From the NCBI RefSeq assembly GCF_017301735.1, contig NZ_CP071090.1, positions 806,001 through 870,000 on the forward strand: DNA of 64,000 nt, written 5' to 3'. Positions 7,280-16,416 of the stretch are shown piece by piece. A program made the translations under genes and the position numbers. Within the stretch, counting starts at the first letter, position 1. Each line of letters starts with the position of its first letter. Source of the stretch: Pyxidicoccus parkwaysis. GTDB taxonomy: Bacteria > Myxococcota > Myxococcia > Myxococcales > Myxococcaceae. The notes under the pieces were generated by a model that was not told where the DNA came from, did no database searches, and saw only the letters and a program-made list of their open reading frames with translations.

Positions 7280-8325
7280 GCGGCGAGAAGACGGAGCAAC
7301 CCACGGCGAAGCGCCTGCGGGAGGCGCGGCGCAAGGGACAGATTCCACGCAGCCGGTTGCTGACGTCCAGCGCGGTGACGCTGGGAGGGTTGCTCGGATT
7401 CATGGCGTTCGCGCCCGAGGGCTTCATGCGGCTCCAGGAATGGACCGCGCGGTTGTTCCTGGAGCAGCGCAACGTGGGCGAGTGGCAGGAGGGGCTGTGG
7501 ATTGCCGCGAGGCTCTGCGGTCCAGCGCTGGGAGGCGCGTTCGCGGCGTCGCTCGTGGTGTCCGTCGCCACGGTGGGCTTCGAGCTGGAGACGGGTCACG
7601 CGGCACCGAAGCTGGAGCGCATCAGTCCCGCGGCGGGGCTGAAGCGGATTTTCAGCGTGCGGCCCCTGGTGGAGATGGTGAAGGCGCTGGCGGTGGTGGC
7701 GCTGGTGGGGACGCTCGTCTGGAGCGAGGTGGAGGAGGTCGGCCCGGATGCACTGCACGCAGCCTGGCTGGGCGGAGCGCAGGGGCTGAGCGCGCTGGTA
7801 GGGCGTCTGGGCGGGCTCGCCATCCGGCTCGCGTGGGTGGTGCTGGTGCTGGGCGTGGGGGACTACGCCCTCGCGCGCCGGCGCCACCTGAAGGACCTGA
7901 TGATGAGCCGCGAAGAGGTGAAGCGAGAGCACAAGGAGAGCGAGGGCGACCCGCGTCAGAAGGGGCAGCGGCGGGCCCTGCAGCGACAGCTCGCGCAGGG
8001 CGGGCCGGCACGTGGAGTGCAGAAGGCCACCGCCGTGGTCATCAACCCCACGCACATCGCGGTCGCGCTCCGCTACGACGCCCGGGAGTGTGAGGCGCCC
8101 TACCTCGTGGCCCGGGCGCGCGAGGACGAAGCCCTCGCTCTTCGGCAGGAGGCGCGGCGGCTGGGGATTCCCGTGGTCCGGGACATTCCGCTGGCGCGCA
8201 GCCTCATCCATTACGACCTCGGAGAGCCCATCCCCGAGGAGCTGTACCAGGCGGCCGCAATCGTGCTGCGCACCGCGATGGAGGCGCGAAGCGTGGACGA
8301 CCATCCACGGAGACAGACGTCATGA
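7276..8325 (+). CDS. sctU: T3SS autoprotease switch protein SctU (FlhB family)
   Basis: 349 residues, the usual size. The start EKTEQPTAKRLREARRKGQI is the family hallmark; four membrane helices follow (about 30-200), then the cytoplasmic domain with the self-cleavage motif N257-P-T-H260, intact. Autocleavage between N and P in this family switches export from rod/needle subunits to later substrates. The presence of an intact site argues that the system is functional rather than decaying. The sctV start overlaps its stop by 4 bp. Confidence 0.95.
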   Translation: MSGEKTEQPTAKRLREARRKGQIPRSRLLTSSAVTLGGLLGFMAFAPEGFMRLQEWTARLFLEQRNVGEWQEGLWIAARLCGPALGGAFAASLVVSVATVGFELETGHAAPKLERISPAAGLKRIFSVRPLVEMVKALAVVALVGTLVWSEVEEVGPDALHAAWLGGAQGLSALVGRLGGLAIRLAWVVLVLGVGDYALARRRHLKDLMMSREEVKREHKESEGDPRQKGQRRALQRQLAQGGPARGVQKATAVVINPTHIAVALRYDARECEAPYLVARAREDEALALRQEARRLGIPVVRDIPLARSLIHYDLGEPIPEELYQAAAIVLRTAMEARSVDDHPRRQTS

Positions 8326-10391
8326 ACCCGCTCTCGAAAATCTTGTTGAAGGCCCGGAAGTCCTCGGACGTGGTGCTCTCGGTGGCGATGGCCGCCGTGC
8401 TGGGCGCCCTCATCATCCCCTTGCCGGCCTGGGCGCTGGACGCGGGGCTCGCGGTGAACTTGGCTGCGGCGGTGGCGTTGCTGGTCGCGGCGCTCCGCGC
8501 GCGGGATGCGCTGAAGGTGACGGCGTTTCCCACGCTGCTGCTGTTCACCACGCTGTTCCGGCTGGCGCTCAACGTGTCGTCCACGCGGCTGGCGCTCGCG
8601 GAGGGGCACGCGGGCGAAGTCATCCAGGCATTCGGCGAGTTCGTGGTGCGTGGCGACTACGTGGTGGGCGCCGTGGTGTTCGCCATCCTCACGCTGGTGC
8701 AGCTCCTGGTGGTGACCAAGGGAGCCGAGCGCGTCGCGGAGGTGTCCGCCCGCTTCACACTGGACGCGATGCCGGGCAAGCAGATGTCCATCGACGCGGA
8801 CCTGCGCGCGGGAGCCATCGACCAGACCCAGGCGCGGCGGCGCCGGAGGGACCTGGAGCGCGAGTCGCAGATGTTCGGCGCCATGGATGGCGCGATGAAG
8901 TTCGTGAAGGGCGACGTCATCGCGGGCCTCGTCATCGTCGCGGTGAACATGCTGGGCGGCACCGTCATCGGCGTGCTCCAGGGAGGCATGTCCCTCTCGG
9001 AGGCCGCGTCGACCTTCGCGCTCATCGCCATCGGTGACGGGCTGGTGTCTCAGGTGCCCTCACTGTGTATCGCGGTGGCCGCGGGCCTCGTCGTCACGCG
9101 GGTGGCCTCGGAGAAGGAGGAGGACTCGCTCGGCCTGGAGATTGGCTCGCAGTTCTTCGGAGAGTCCCGGACGCTCTGGGTGGTGGCGGGGCTCTGTGTG
9201 GCGCTGGCCCTCATGCCGGGAATGCCTCACCTGACCTTCCTGCTGCTGGCGGCAGGCCTGGGCGGGCTCGGCCATGTGCTGAACACCCAGGGCCCCGTGG
9301 GGGACGGGGAGAAGGACGGAAACAGTCCCGGCGCGGCTCCCTCTGGCCCTGCCCCGGGAGCACCTCCGGAGAGTGCCTCGGTGCCCGTGGGGGTCTCGCC
9401 GCTCACCCTGGACCTGGCGCCGGACCTGACCGTGCTGGCGGAGGAGGAGGGCGGAGTCTTCGTCCACAAGACGCTGAACGCGGTGCGGGACGAGCTGTTC
9501 TTCGAATTGGGCGTGCGCGTCCCCGGCATCCGCGTGCGGACGCAGGCCGCGTACCTGTCGCCCGGGGAGTACCGCATCCTGGTGGACGAGGTCCCCGCGG
9601 GTGGCGGGCAGGTCGCTCCAGGAGCGCTCTACGCGCTGGTGCCACCGGACGAGCTCGCCTTCCTCCAGGTGAAGGCCGAGCCCGCGGTGGAGCCCGCCAC
9701 CGGCGCGTCCATCAGCCGAATCACGGAGGCCGGGCGGGTCCTGCTGGAAGCGGCGCAAGTCCCGCTGCGGCGCCCGGGAGGGTTGCTGGCGGACCACCTC
9801 AGGAGCGTGCTGCGGGCCCGTGCCTCGGACCTGCTGGGGCTCCAGGACGTGCAGGGGCTGCTGGAGGGACTGGAGGCCCAGGCGCCCGTCCTGGTGAAGG
9901 AGGCCCTTCAGAAGGTGCCGCTGCCGCTGCTGACGGACGTGCTGCGCAAGCTCCTCCACGAGGGCGTCAGCATCCGTGACCTGCGCGCCATCCTGGAGGC
10001 ACTCGTCTCGCCCACCACCGAGGGGGACGCCGTGACGCTCGCCGAGCGCTGCCGTCAAGCCCTGCGCCGGTACCTCAGCCACAAGTTCGCGCCCACCGGG
10101 CCGCTGTACGCCTACCTCGTGGACCCGGAGGTGGAGGAGGTGCTGCGGGCGACGGGGCCTCGGGGGCCCGCGCCGGACCCGGAGCGGGTGGCGGAAATCC
10201 TGGAAGGAGTGCGGCAGGTGGCCACGGGAGGGCGGGCGGTGCTGCTCACCGCGCCGGATGTGCGCCGGCACCTGCGCAGGCTCTGCGAGGGCGCCTTCCC
10301 CGACGTGGCGGTGCTCACCTACGGCGAGCTGGACGGGGCCCTGCAGATTCGCCCCATCGGCCGGCTGTCGCCCGTGCCGATGGGACGCTGA
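8322..10391 (+). CDS. sctV: T3SS export gate protein SctV (FlhA family)
   Basis: 689 residues, the normal FlhA/SctV length. About eight membrane helices fill the first 310 residues, including the signature FRLALNVSSTRLAL and the basic loop after MPGKQMSIDADLRAGAI. A Pro/Gly-rich linker (about 325-355) leads to a four-part cytoplasmic domain that forms the nonameric ring receiving substrates. It is the last gene of the operon; the next gene (HU-like) is convergent after 15 bp with no obvious terminator between them. Confidence 0.96.
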   Translation: MNPLSKILLKARKSSDVVLSVAMAAVLGALIIPLPAWALDAGLAVNLAAAVALLVAALRARDALKVTAFPTLLLFTTLFRLALNVSSTRLALAEGHAGEVIQAFGEFVVRGDYVVGAVVFAILTLVQLLVVTKGAERVAEVSARFTLDAMPGKQMSIDADLRAGAIDQTQARRRRRDLERESQMFGAMDGAMKFVKGDVIAGLVIVAVNMLGGTVIGVLQGGMSLSEAASTFALIAIGDGLVSQVPSLCIAVAAGLVVTRVASEKEEDSLGLEIGSQFFGESRTLWVVAGLCVALALMPGMPHLTFLLLAAGLGGLGHVLNTQGPVGDGEKDGNSPGAAPSGPAPGAPPESASVPVGVSPLTLDLAPDLTVLAEEEGGVFVHKTLNAVRDELFFELGVRVPGIRVRTQAAYLSPGEYRILVDEVPAGGGQVAPGALYALVPPDELAFLQVKAEPAVEPATGASISRITEAGRVLLEAAQVPLRRPGGLLADHLRSVLRARASDLLGLQDVQGLLEGLEAQAPVLVKEALQKVPLPLLTDVLRKLLHEGVSIRDLRAILEALVSPTTEGDAVTLAERCRQALRRYLSHKFAPTGPLYAYLVDPEVEEVLRATGPRGPAPDPERVAEILEGVRQVATGGRAVLLTAPDVRRHLRRLCEGAFPDVAVLTYGELDGALQIRPIGRLSPVPMGR

Positions 10392-10406
10392 AGCAGTGGA
10401 AACGAC

Positions 10407-10757
10407 TCAGAGGCCCGTGCCGGTGCTGGGGCCCTTGCTCTCGGAGACGGAGGGCAGGTCCGTCTGGGCCTGCTGGGGCGGCGGCCGGTTGACCCGGTCT
10501 CGCAGCTCCTTGCCCGTGCGGAAGAGCAGGCCGCGCTTGGGCTTCACCGGGATGACCTGGCCCGTCTTCGGGTTGCGGCCCTGGTAGCCCTGGTAGTTCT
10601 TCACGTGGAAGGCCCCCAGGCCACGAATCTCGATGTTCTCCCCGCGGCAGAGGGCGTCCTTCATCGACTCGAAAATCGTCTCGATGGTGGCCTCAGCCTG
10701 CTTCTGCGTCACGCCCCGCTTGGCGACGAGGATGTTGATCAGATCGGACTTGAGCAT
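10407..10757 (-). CDS. HU/IHF-family DNA-binding protein
   Basis: 116 residues. The first 92 form a complete HU/IHF fold: MLKSDLINILVAKRGVTQKQ, the GLGAFHVKNYQG strand, and the DNA-clamping arm GRNPKTGQVIPVKPKRGLLF with its conserved proline. A 24-residue Pro/Gln/Ser-rich tail follows that HU usually lacks. Such proteins bend and compact DNA and assist recombination or transcription. Whether it is closer to HU or to an IHF subunit cannot be settled by eye, so no symbol is given. Confidence 0.93.
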   Translation of the reverse strand: MLKSDLINILVAKRGVTQKQAEATIETIFESMKDALCRGENIEIRGLGAFHVKNYQGYQGRNPKTGQVIPVKPKRGLLFRTGKELRDRVNRPPPQQAQTDLPSVSESKGPSTGTGL

Positions 10758-10824
10758 CGGACGCTCCCGCAAACCCGGTGACCCCTTGGAAACAGGGCAC
10801 TCTGGCCCTCGGTCGAATCCTGAA

Positions 10825-10852
10825 AACATAACAGAATGCCTCCCCCATGCAA
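10825..10852 (-). promoter_or_regulatory. Possible promoter of the HU/IHF-like gene
   Basis: Read on the minus strand, TTGCAT (10847-10852) and TATGTT (10825-10830) are spaced 16 bp apart, each matching four of six sigma70 consensus bases, about 70 bp before the ATG at 10757. The local A/T-rich patch stands out in this GC-rich genome. Confidence 0.4.
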
Positions 10853-10882
10853 GCAGGGTGGACTGCCAACCACCCAGAACCT

Positions 10883-12265
10883 TTACGGATTTCCGCTGGC
10901 CGCCACCCGGGATGGCGCGGCGTCGACGGGCTCGGCCAGCCCCGGGCGCAAGGGCACCACGAGGTCCAGCCAGCGGGTGCGGCGCAGCATCTCGATTCCG
11001 GCGCAGTCCGCCGATTGGAAGAGGGGCTCCATCTGCTCGAAGCCGGGCGCGCGGGGGCCGCTCCACGTGTTCGAGTCGCCGCTGATCATCACCCCGTGCA
11101 CGGCCAGGGTCGTGTCCGCCAGCGTGAGGGTGGCGGGGTCCCTGGCGGGACGGAGGCCCCCCCGGCGCAGGCGCTCCAGCAGGTCCGCCTCGACCATGCG
11201 GTCCACCACCTCGTGGACGAGCGACTCGGGGACCCGCAGACGGGTTGCCAGCTCGCGGGGCGTGGGGGCCTGCGTCCCGTCCACCCAGGCGAGCGTGGCT
11301 TCCTGGGCGATGCGCGAGGCCACCAGTTCATGCGCGCGGGGGTGACTGCCGAAGGCGAAGAGCGAGTCCCGGAACGCGGCGTGCTCCACGGCGTAGGAGA
11401 GCCGGGCCCCGAAGAGGAGCAGCAGCCAGCTCACGTACACCCAGGCGAGGAACAGCGGCAGCGCGCTGAGGGACGCGTAGATGGGGTTGTGGCGGAAGCT
11501 GCGGAGCGCGAACTCGGCGTAGACCTGCTTGGCCACCATCCACCCCAGGCCCGCCACCAGTCCGCCCGCGAGCGCCGAGCGCACGCGCACGTGGGAGTAG
11601 GGCGTCCAGAAGTAGAGCAGGGTGAGGCTGGCGATGGCGACGAGGGAGGTGCCCACGAAGATGAAGGCGGGGGCATTCGGGGCGTGCGACTGGAGGAACT
11701 CCCGGACCTTGCCCGTCCCGGAGAAGGAGACCGACAGGAAGAAGGGGCCGAGCAGCAGGAGCCCCGCGTAGATGAGCAGGCGCACGCCCCAGGGGCGCTG
11801 GCGGCGGATGCCCCAGAGCTCGTTCACCGCGCCATCGAGCTGACGGAGCAGCGAGCCCGCGGACATCATCACCGCGAGGAAGCCCACGCTGCCGATGGCG
11901 ATGCGGTTGCTGGGCTGGAGGTACCGGTCGAGGAACTCGGACGTCTTGCCCACGACGCCCGGGTCCAGCAGCTCTCCCACCACGCGGCGCAGCTCGGCCT
12001 TGAAGCCCTCCTGGTGGAAGGCGCTCAGCAGCACCAGGGCCACCGTCAGCAGCGGCACCATGGAGAACATGCTGATGTAGGTGAGTGCGGCGGCGCGCAG
12101 CCGGAGGTTCTCCCCTCGGAAGCCCTGGGCCACGGTGCGCGCGGCCAGGAAGGTGTCCGTCGCGAAGCGCCCCACCTGGGTCTGTTGAGCGGGCGCCCAG
12201 AGCCGGAGGGCCCAGGCCACCGTCCTGTCCCGGGTGGCCCGCATCCACGTCAGCGGGTTGGCCAT
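10883..12265 (-). CDS. YihY/BrkB-family membrane protein with C-terminal winged-helix-like domain
   Basis: 460 residues. The N-terminal 300 have six hydrophobic helices in the YihY (formerly RNase BN) pattern, beginning LRLRAAALTYISMFSMVPLL and including the inner stretch WGIRRQRPWGVRLLIY. Residues about 330-400 resemble a winged helix (TPRELATRLRVPESLVHEVV, then VDRMVEADLLERL), a combination known in this family. The transport substrate of the family is not established. The ATG at 12265 follows a strong GGGGGAGA site, so the longer upstream frame is not needed. Confidence 0.85.
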   Translation of the reverse strand: MANPLTWMRATRDRTVAWALRLWAPAQQTQVGRFATDTFLAARTVAQGFRGENLRLRAAALTYISMFSMVPLLTVALVLLSAFHQEGFKAELRRVVGELLDPGVVGKTSEFLDRYLQPSNRIAIGSVGFLAVMMSAGSLLRQLDGAVNELWGIRRQRPWGVRLLIYAGLLLLGPFFLSVSFSGTGKVREFLQSHAPNAPAFIFVGTSLVAIASLTLLYFWTPYSHVRVRSALAGGLVAGLGWMVAKQVYAEFALRSFRHNPIYASLSALPLFLAWVYVSWLLLLFGARLSYAVEHAAFRDSLFAFGSHPRAHELVASRIAQEATLAWVDGTQAPTPRELATRLRVPESLVHEVVDRMVEADLLERLRRGGLRPARDPATLTLADTTLAVHGVMISGDSNTWSGPRAPGFEQMEPLFQSADCAGIEMLRRTRWLDLVVPLRPGLAEPVDAAPSRVAASGNP

Positions 12266-12731
12266 TACGGTCTCCCCCAGGCATTGCGAGGCGGGTGCGC
12301 ATGAGCCCGCTCGCGACAGGCGATACGGCGCCTCGTAAGAGTCGGCCCGCGTGGGGGAAAGGGAGGATTCATCCGAGAAGGCTGGCCGGGCCCCGGAGCT
12401 GACGACGCTCCGCGGCAGGGACCCCAAGGCTAGCCAATTCGGGGCCCCCGGGGCCAGCCCGCCCCAGGACGGCTGAGTGGCCAGCGCATCCCATCCGACA
12501 CAGGCCTGCGGCGCTGGGGTGATGCTCGGCATCCCGCGAGGAGGAGACCGCGCCGGCAAGACTCATGGCGCGGCGGTGCAGGATGCCTGCTCCCTCGCCC
12601 TGCAGCCGTCATTCAGTTGCACAGTTGCAGGACGAGGAGCTGGATTCAGACGCCTCGCAGGGGCCCGGCGCCCCGCCGACGGCCGTCAATCGGCCGCACG
12701 GCGAGGAGCCGGATTCACACACAGCAGGGGC
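12266..12731. other. Intergenic region with an imperfect direct repeat
   Basis: This 466-bp gap lies between the start of the BrkB-like gene and the end of the RNase E/G gene, both on the minus strand. An imperfect direct repeat, CGAGGAGCYGGATTCASAC, occurs at 12633-12651 and 12702-12720, the second copy next to the RNase stop codon. No gene was convincing on either strand. Confidence 0.45.
12680..12696 (-). terminator. Possible hairpin terminator of the RNase E/G gene
   Basis: CGGCCG-ATTGA-CGGCCG (minus-strand reading) forms a 6-bp all-GC stem with a 5-base loop 36-52 bp after the stop codon. No U-run follows, so Rho-dependent ending is as likely. Confidence 0.3.
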
Positions 12732-15422
12732 TCAGGACTCGCCGCCGCCCGAAGGCTCGGAGCCGCCACCCGATGACGCGGGCGGCGTCGGAGGCGTCGA
12801 GCCGCCGCCACCCTCACCACCGCCGGAAGAGCCCTGGCCACCGCCGCGCTCACCGCGTTCGCCACGCTCACCGCGCTGCTCGCCACCCCGGCGCTCACCG
12901 CGCTCGCCACCACGGTCTGCGCGCTCGCCGCGCTCGCCGCCGCGGTCTCCGCGCTCGCTACGCTCACCGCCGCGCTGCTCACCACCCCGGTCTCCACGCG
13001 GGCGGTCACCACCCCGGTCGGGACGACGGCCGTCGCGCCGGTCGCCGCCACGGTCTCCGCGCTCGCCGCCACGGTCTCCGCGCTCACCGCCGCCCCGGTC
13101 TCCGCGCTCGCCCCGGTCCCTGTCCCGGCCGCCCCGGCGGCCCTGGTCCTGGCGCCCGTAGCCGCCGCCGTTGCTGTCCGGCTTGCGCTGCTGCATGGCC
13201 AGCTCGCCGTCACCAGAGCCCGGTGACGAGGCCACCTTGTGCTCGGGGCCCGTGGCCGAGCGGCCGTAGATGTCGTACTGCTCGCGGTGGTAGTTCTGCT
13301 GCGCCTTGACCTGGATGGACTTGTTGTACCGGTCCATCAGGTGCCGCAGCTCGTTGCGCTCCTCGCCCTGGAGCAGGCGCGCCACCTCCGCGTTGCAGTT
13401 GATGACCAGCGTGGAGTCCTTGTAGCCCGGCGCCTCGCGGCGAATCTCGCGGAAGATTTCGTACGCCACCGTGGTGGCCGTCTTCACGAAGCCGTTGCCG
13501 TCGCAGTACGGGCAGTCCTCGTGCAGCATGCGGCCAATGGACTCGCGCACGCGCTTGCGCGTCATCTCCACGAGGCCCAGCTCGGAGATGCGCAGCACGT
13601 TCGTCTTCGCCTTGTCGCGGCCCAGCGCCTCCTGCAGCGCCTTGAAGACCTTGTCCCGGTTCTGCGCCTTCTCCATGTCGATGAAGTCGCAGATGATGAT
13701 GCCGCCGATGTTGCGCAGCCGGAGCTGGTAGACAATCTCCTTGGCCGCCTCGACGTTGATCTTCGTAATCGTCTCCTCGAGGCTCTTCTTGCCGACGTAG
13801 CGGCCCGAGTTGACGTCGATGGCGGTGAGCGCCTCGGCCTGGTCGATGATGAGGTAGCCGCCGCTCTTCAGCCACACCTTGCGCTGGGTGGCGCGCTGCA
13901 GCTCCTGCTCGATGCCGTACGCGTCGAAGACGGTGTCGTCGCCCTCGTGCAGCGCGACGCGGTCCCTCAGCGCCGGGTCCTGCGCGGTGACGAAGCCCAG
14001 AATCCGCTCGTACTCCTCGCGGTCATCGACGACGAGCTTCTCCACGTCGTGCGCGAACAAGTCGCGCGTGGCGCGCAGGATGAGGTCCAGGTCCGGGTGC
14101 AGCAGGCCCGGGCCGCCGCGCTTCTCGTTGCGGCGCACCACCTGGTTCCACACCTCGATGAGGAACCGGATGTCGCTCTCCAGCTTCTCCTGGGGAACGT
14201 TCTCCGCCACCGTACGGACGATGAAGCCCGTGCCGGGCGGGCGCATCTTGTCCACGATTTCGCGCAGCCGGCGGCGCTCCTTCTCGTTGGAGATGCGGCG
14301 GCTGATGCCCACGTGGTCCACCGTGGGCATGAACACCAGGTGACGGCCGGGGATGGAGATGTGCGAGGTGAGCCGCGCGCCCTTCGTGCCGATGGGGTCC
14401 TTCGAAATCTGGACCACCACCTCCTGCCCCACCTTCAGCAGGTCCTCAATCTTGTCGGTGCGGCGCTGCTTGGGCTTCTCCTTCTCCTCGTCGCGCTTGT
14501 CGCGGCGCTTCTCCTCCTGCGGGCGCCGGCCCTTGTCCTTCTCGCGGTCCTTCTCCCGGCCCTCGCGGGCGCGCGGCTCGCGGGCCTCCCGCGCCTCGCG
14601 CGGCGTGCGGCGCTCACCGGAGACTTCCGCGGGGCGCGCGGCCGGAGCCGGCGCGGACTCGCCGGCGGGCGGGGGAACGATTTCGCCCAGCGCGGTGGCC
14701 AAGGCCGGAGGAGGCTCGGCGTGGAGCACCGCCGCGGTGACAGCGGCGGCGGTGACGCTCGACTCCTCCTTGGACTCAGCGGACTCCGTGGTCTCCGTGG
14801 ACGGCGCCGCGACGGCGGCCTCGGCGGCCCCGGAAGGGGACACCGGCGTCGCCTCCGTCACCTCGGGCACCGGGGCGGCGGCCACGGGCGCCGCGCTGAC
14901 CGCGGGGGCCTCGGCAGTGGCGGCGGGCGCCACCGTCTCCGCCGGCGCGGGCGTGGCTTCCGGAAGGCTCACGGCCGGCGCGTTGGCGGCCAGCTCCATG
15001 ACGGTGTCGCGGGGCAGGGACTCGGCGAGGTGCAGGGCGGCCTCGCCCGTGAGCTCCTCCACCTCGGCCTCCACCACGGGGCCATGGGTGTGGGCGGCGG
15101 CCTCGGCGGCGTCGGCCTCGGACTCGGTGGGGACGTCCGGCGCGTCCTCGTGCTCACCCTCGGTCAGCTCGAACTGAGCGCGCGCGAAGTCAGGGTCGTA
15201 GACGACGTCACTGACGTAGAGGAAGGCGGCCTTCTCCAGGCCGATGTCAACGAAGGCGGCCTGCATGCCCGGGAGCACCCGGACGACGCGGCCCTTGTAG
15301 ATGTTGCCTACAACGCCCTTGTCCTTCTTACGCTCGAGGTAGAACTCCGCGATGTGGCCGCCCTCGACGAGCGCCACGCGCGTCTCGCGACCCGCGGCGT
15401 TGATGACCAGGATGCTGCTCAT
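12732..15422 (-). CDS. rne: Ribonuclease E/G with split S1 domain and RG-rich tail
   Basis: 896 residues, an endoribonuclease for mRNA decay and rRNA maturation. The S1 RNA-binding domain begins at about 35 (VVGNIYKGRVVRVLPGMQAA) but is interrupted after about residue 77 by some 240 residues of Ala/Glu/Pro-rich then Lys/Arg/Glu-rich sequence, and resumes near 321. The catalytic aspartates are recognisable in AIDVNSGRYVG and IICDFIDM, and the zinc-link CPYCDGNG is present. From about 760 the tail is made of RGD/RGE/GG repeats, a likely RNA-binding or scaffold region. The ATG at 15422 starts the family sequence MSSILVINAAGRETRVALVE; an upstream codon at 15437 is less likely. Confidence 0.93.
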   Translation of the reverse strand: MSSILVINAAGRETRVALVEGGHIAEFYLERKKDKGVVGNIYKGRVVRVLPGMQAAFVDIGLEKAAFLYVSDVVYDPDFARAQFELTEGEHEDAPDVPTESEADAAEAAAHTHGPVVEAEVEELTGEAALHLAESLPRDTVMELAANAPAVSLPEATPAPAETVAPAATAEAPAVSAAPVAAAPVPEVTEATPVSPSGAAEAAVAAPSTETTESAESKEESSVTAAAVTAAVLHAEPPPALATALGEIVPPPAGESAPAPAARPAEVSGERRTPREAREAREPRAREGREKDREKDKGRRPQEEKRRDKRDEEKEKPKQRRTDKIEDLLKVGQEVVVQISKDPIGTKGARLTSHISIPGRHLVFMPTVDHVGISRRISNEKERRRLREIVDKMRPPGTGFIVRTVAENVPQEKLESDIRFLIEVWNQVVRRNEKRGGPGLLHPDLDLILRATRDLFAHDVEKLVVDDREEYERILGFVTAQDPALRDRVALHEGDDTVFDAYGIEQELQRATQRKVWLKSGGYLIIDQAEALTAIDVNSGRYVGKKSLEETITKINVEAAKEIVYQLRLRNIGGIIICDFIDMEKAQNRDKVFKALQEALGRDKAKTNVLRISELGLVEMTRKRVRESIGRMLHEDCPYCDGNGFVKTATTVAYEIFREIRREAPGYKDSTLVINCNAEVARLLQGEERNELRHLMDRYNKSIQVKAQQNYHREQYDIYGRSATGPEHKVASSPGSGDGELAMQQRKPDSNGGGYGRQDQGRRGGRDRDRGERGDRGGGERGDRGGERGDRGGDRRDGRRPDRGGDRPRGDRGGEQRGGERSERGDRGGERGERADRGGERGERRGGEQRGERGERGERGGGQGSSGGGEGGGGSTPPTPPASSGGGSEPSGGGES
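12835..13140 (-). repeat. Simple-sequence repeats encoding the RG-rich tail of RNase E/G
   Basis: Degenerate short repeats of the type CGCTCACCGCGCTCGCCACC (plus-strand reading) run through this stretch and encode Arg-Gly-Asp/Glu and Gly-Gly units. The pattern keeps the reading frame, so selection acts on the protein. Length variation between strains is likely at such a tract. Confidence 0.75.
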
Positions 15423-15972
15423 GGACGAATCCTGCACGCGCGCGCGGTAGGGCGGACCTCACCGGACGGGAGGCGGCAAGACGCCGCGCCTCCGAGCACG
15501 CTGCGATGGGAGAGGCGGCCTCCGGTGGACCTCCGGCGAAGCCGACCCGCCCGGCACGTCCGGGTGAGATGCGTCTCGCACTGTCGAGGGCCAAGGGGAC
15601 CACCGCCTGCTCCTCCGAGTTCACGTCGCCCCGCATTGCGACCGGCACCGTACCGGGCGAGGCCTTGTCTTCTTCACAGCGCTCGAATCCCTCCACCACG
15701 CGCGTTGCCGCCCGCTCTTCTATCCGCACCCGGTCGGTGCCCTCTGGGGCCACCTTGGGGGGGCGACTGGAGCCTCGGTGCAGCCGGCGCGTCCGGAAAG
15801 ACTGGAAGCGCAACCCGTCAAAATCCCTACCGGACCCGACCTCCGACAACGCGGAGCGTCACACAAGCGTCCAGAAACACGAGGAGTTTTCCACCGCCTG
15901 CCCACGGTGTAAAGCCGAGAAACAGCTTCCATCCACTGTCGGGCAGATGAACGGCGCCTGCCCGGCCGGGCT
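15423..15972. other. Upstream region of the RNase E/G gene with a leader hairpin
   Basis: This 550-bp stretch between the RNase gene start and the DUF3052 gene end holds no credible reading frame. On the minus strand, about 45-70 bases before the RNase ATG (15468-15493), GGAGG-CG-CGGC pairs with GCCG-CCTCC, a 9-bp stem with a 2-base bulge. RNase E genes in enterobacteria are controlled through a structured leader; whether that holds here is unknown. No strong promoter was seen. Confidence 0.4.
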
Positions 15973-16416
15973 TCAGGCCTGGGCCGGGGCCTGCTTGCGG
16001 CCCTCGGGTTTGTCCAGCCGCCCACGAGGCCGGCGCACCAGCCTCAGGCCCGTCCACGTGGCGTCGATGAGGCAGATTTTGTTGTCCACGAGGCCGATAT
16101 CCAGGGCCGCGTGACGGACGAAGTCCTCGGAGAGGCTCGTCTTCACGCCCTCGCCGCCGGGCCAGCACACCCAGATGCCGCCGGTGAGCGCCATGGCGCG
16201 CGCCAGCGCGGGCAGCCGCTGCACCAGTTCCTGCGCGTCCGAGGTGAAGAAGAGGATGACATCCAGGCCTGTCTGCGCGGTGATGAGGAACTCCACCCCA
16301 TCCGGCAGCGGGTTGAGCTTCTGTACGAAGCCCCGCGGCGGGTTGATGACGGAGACCTTGGACCCGGCCCGGATGCCCAGCATGGCCGGCAGGGAAGCCA
16401 GCGCGTAGGGCGTCAT
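15973..16416 (-). CDS. DUF3052-family protein
   Basis: 147 residues of a small conserved family without known function. The sequence shows an alpha/beta pattern with [13 protein letters not shown] near the start, a [12 protein letters not shown] strand-helix, and [20 protein letters not shown], the family's most conserved part. The last 20 residues are basic and variable. Its ATG overlaps the stop of the acylphosphatase gene by 4 bp, so both are one transcript. No catalytic residues can be named. Confidence 0.75.
   Translation of the reverse strand: MTPYALASLPAMLGIRAGSKVSVINPPRGFVQKLNPLPDGVEFLITAQTGLDVILFFTSDAQELVQRLPALARAMALTGGIWVCWPGGEGVKTSLSEDFVRHAALDIGLVDNKICLIDATWTGLRLVRRPRGRLDKPEGRKQAPAQA

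Noticed and set aside
1428-10391. A flagellar operon
   Set aside because: SctJ is a lipoprotein with SctJ length and no hook, ring or filament genes are present; overall the set fits a non-flagellar export apparatus.
12835-13140. Possible CRISPR-like array of short repeats
   Set aside because: The units are short, degenerate and in frame with the RNase tail; there are no unique spacers of constant length and no cas genes.
13239-15950. A 903-residue plus-strand reading frame
   Set aside because: It lies opposite the RNase E/G gene and is a frame shadow with Val/Leu/His/Arg-rich, motif-free sequence.
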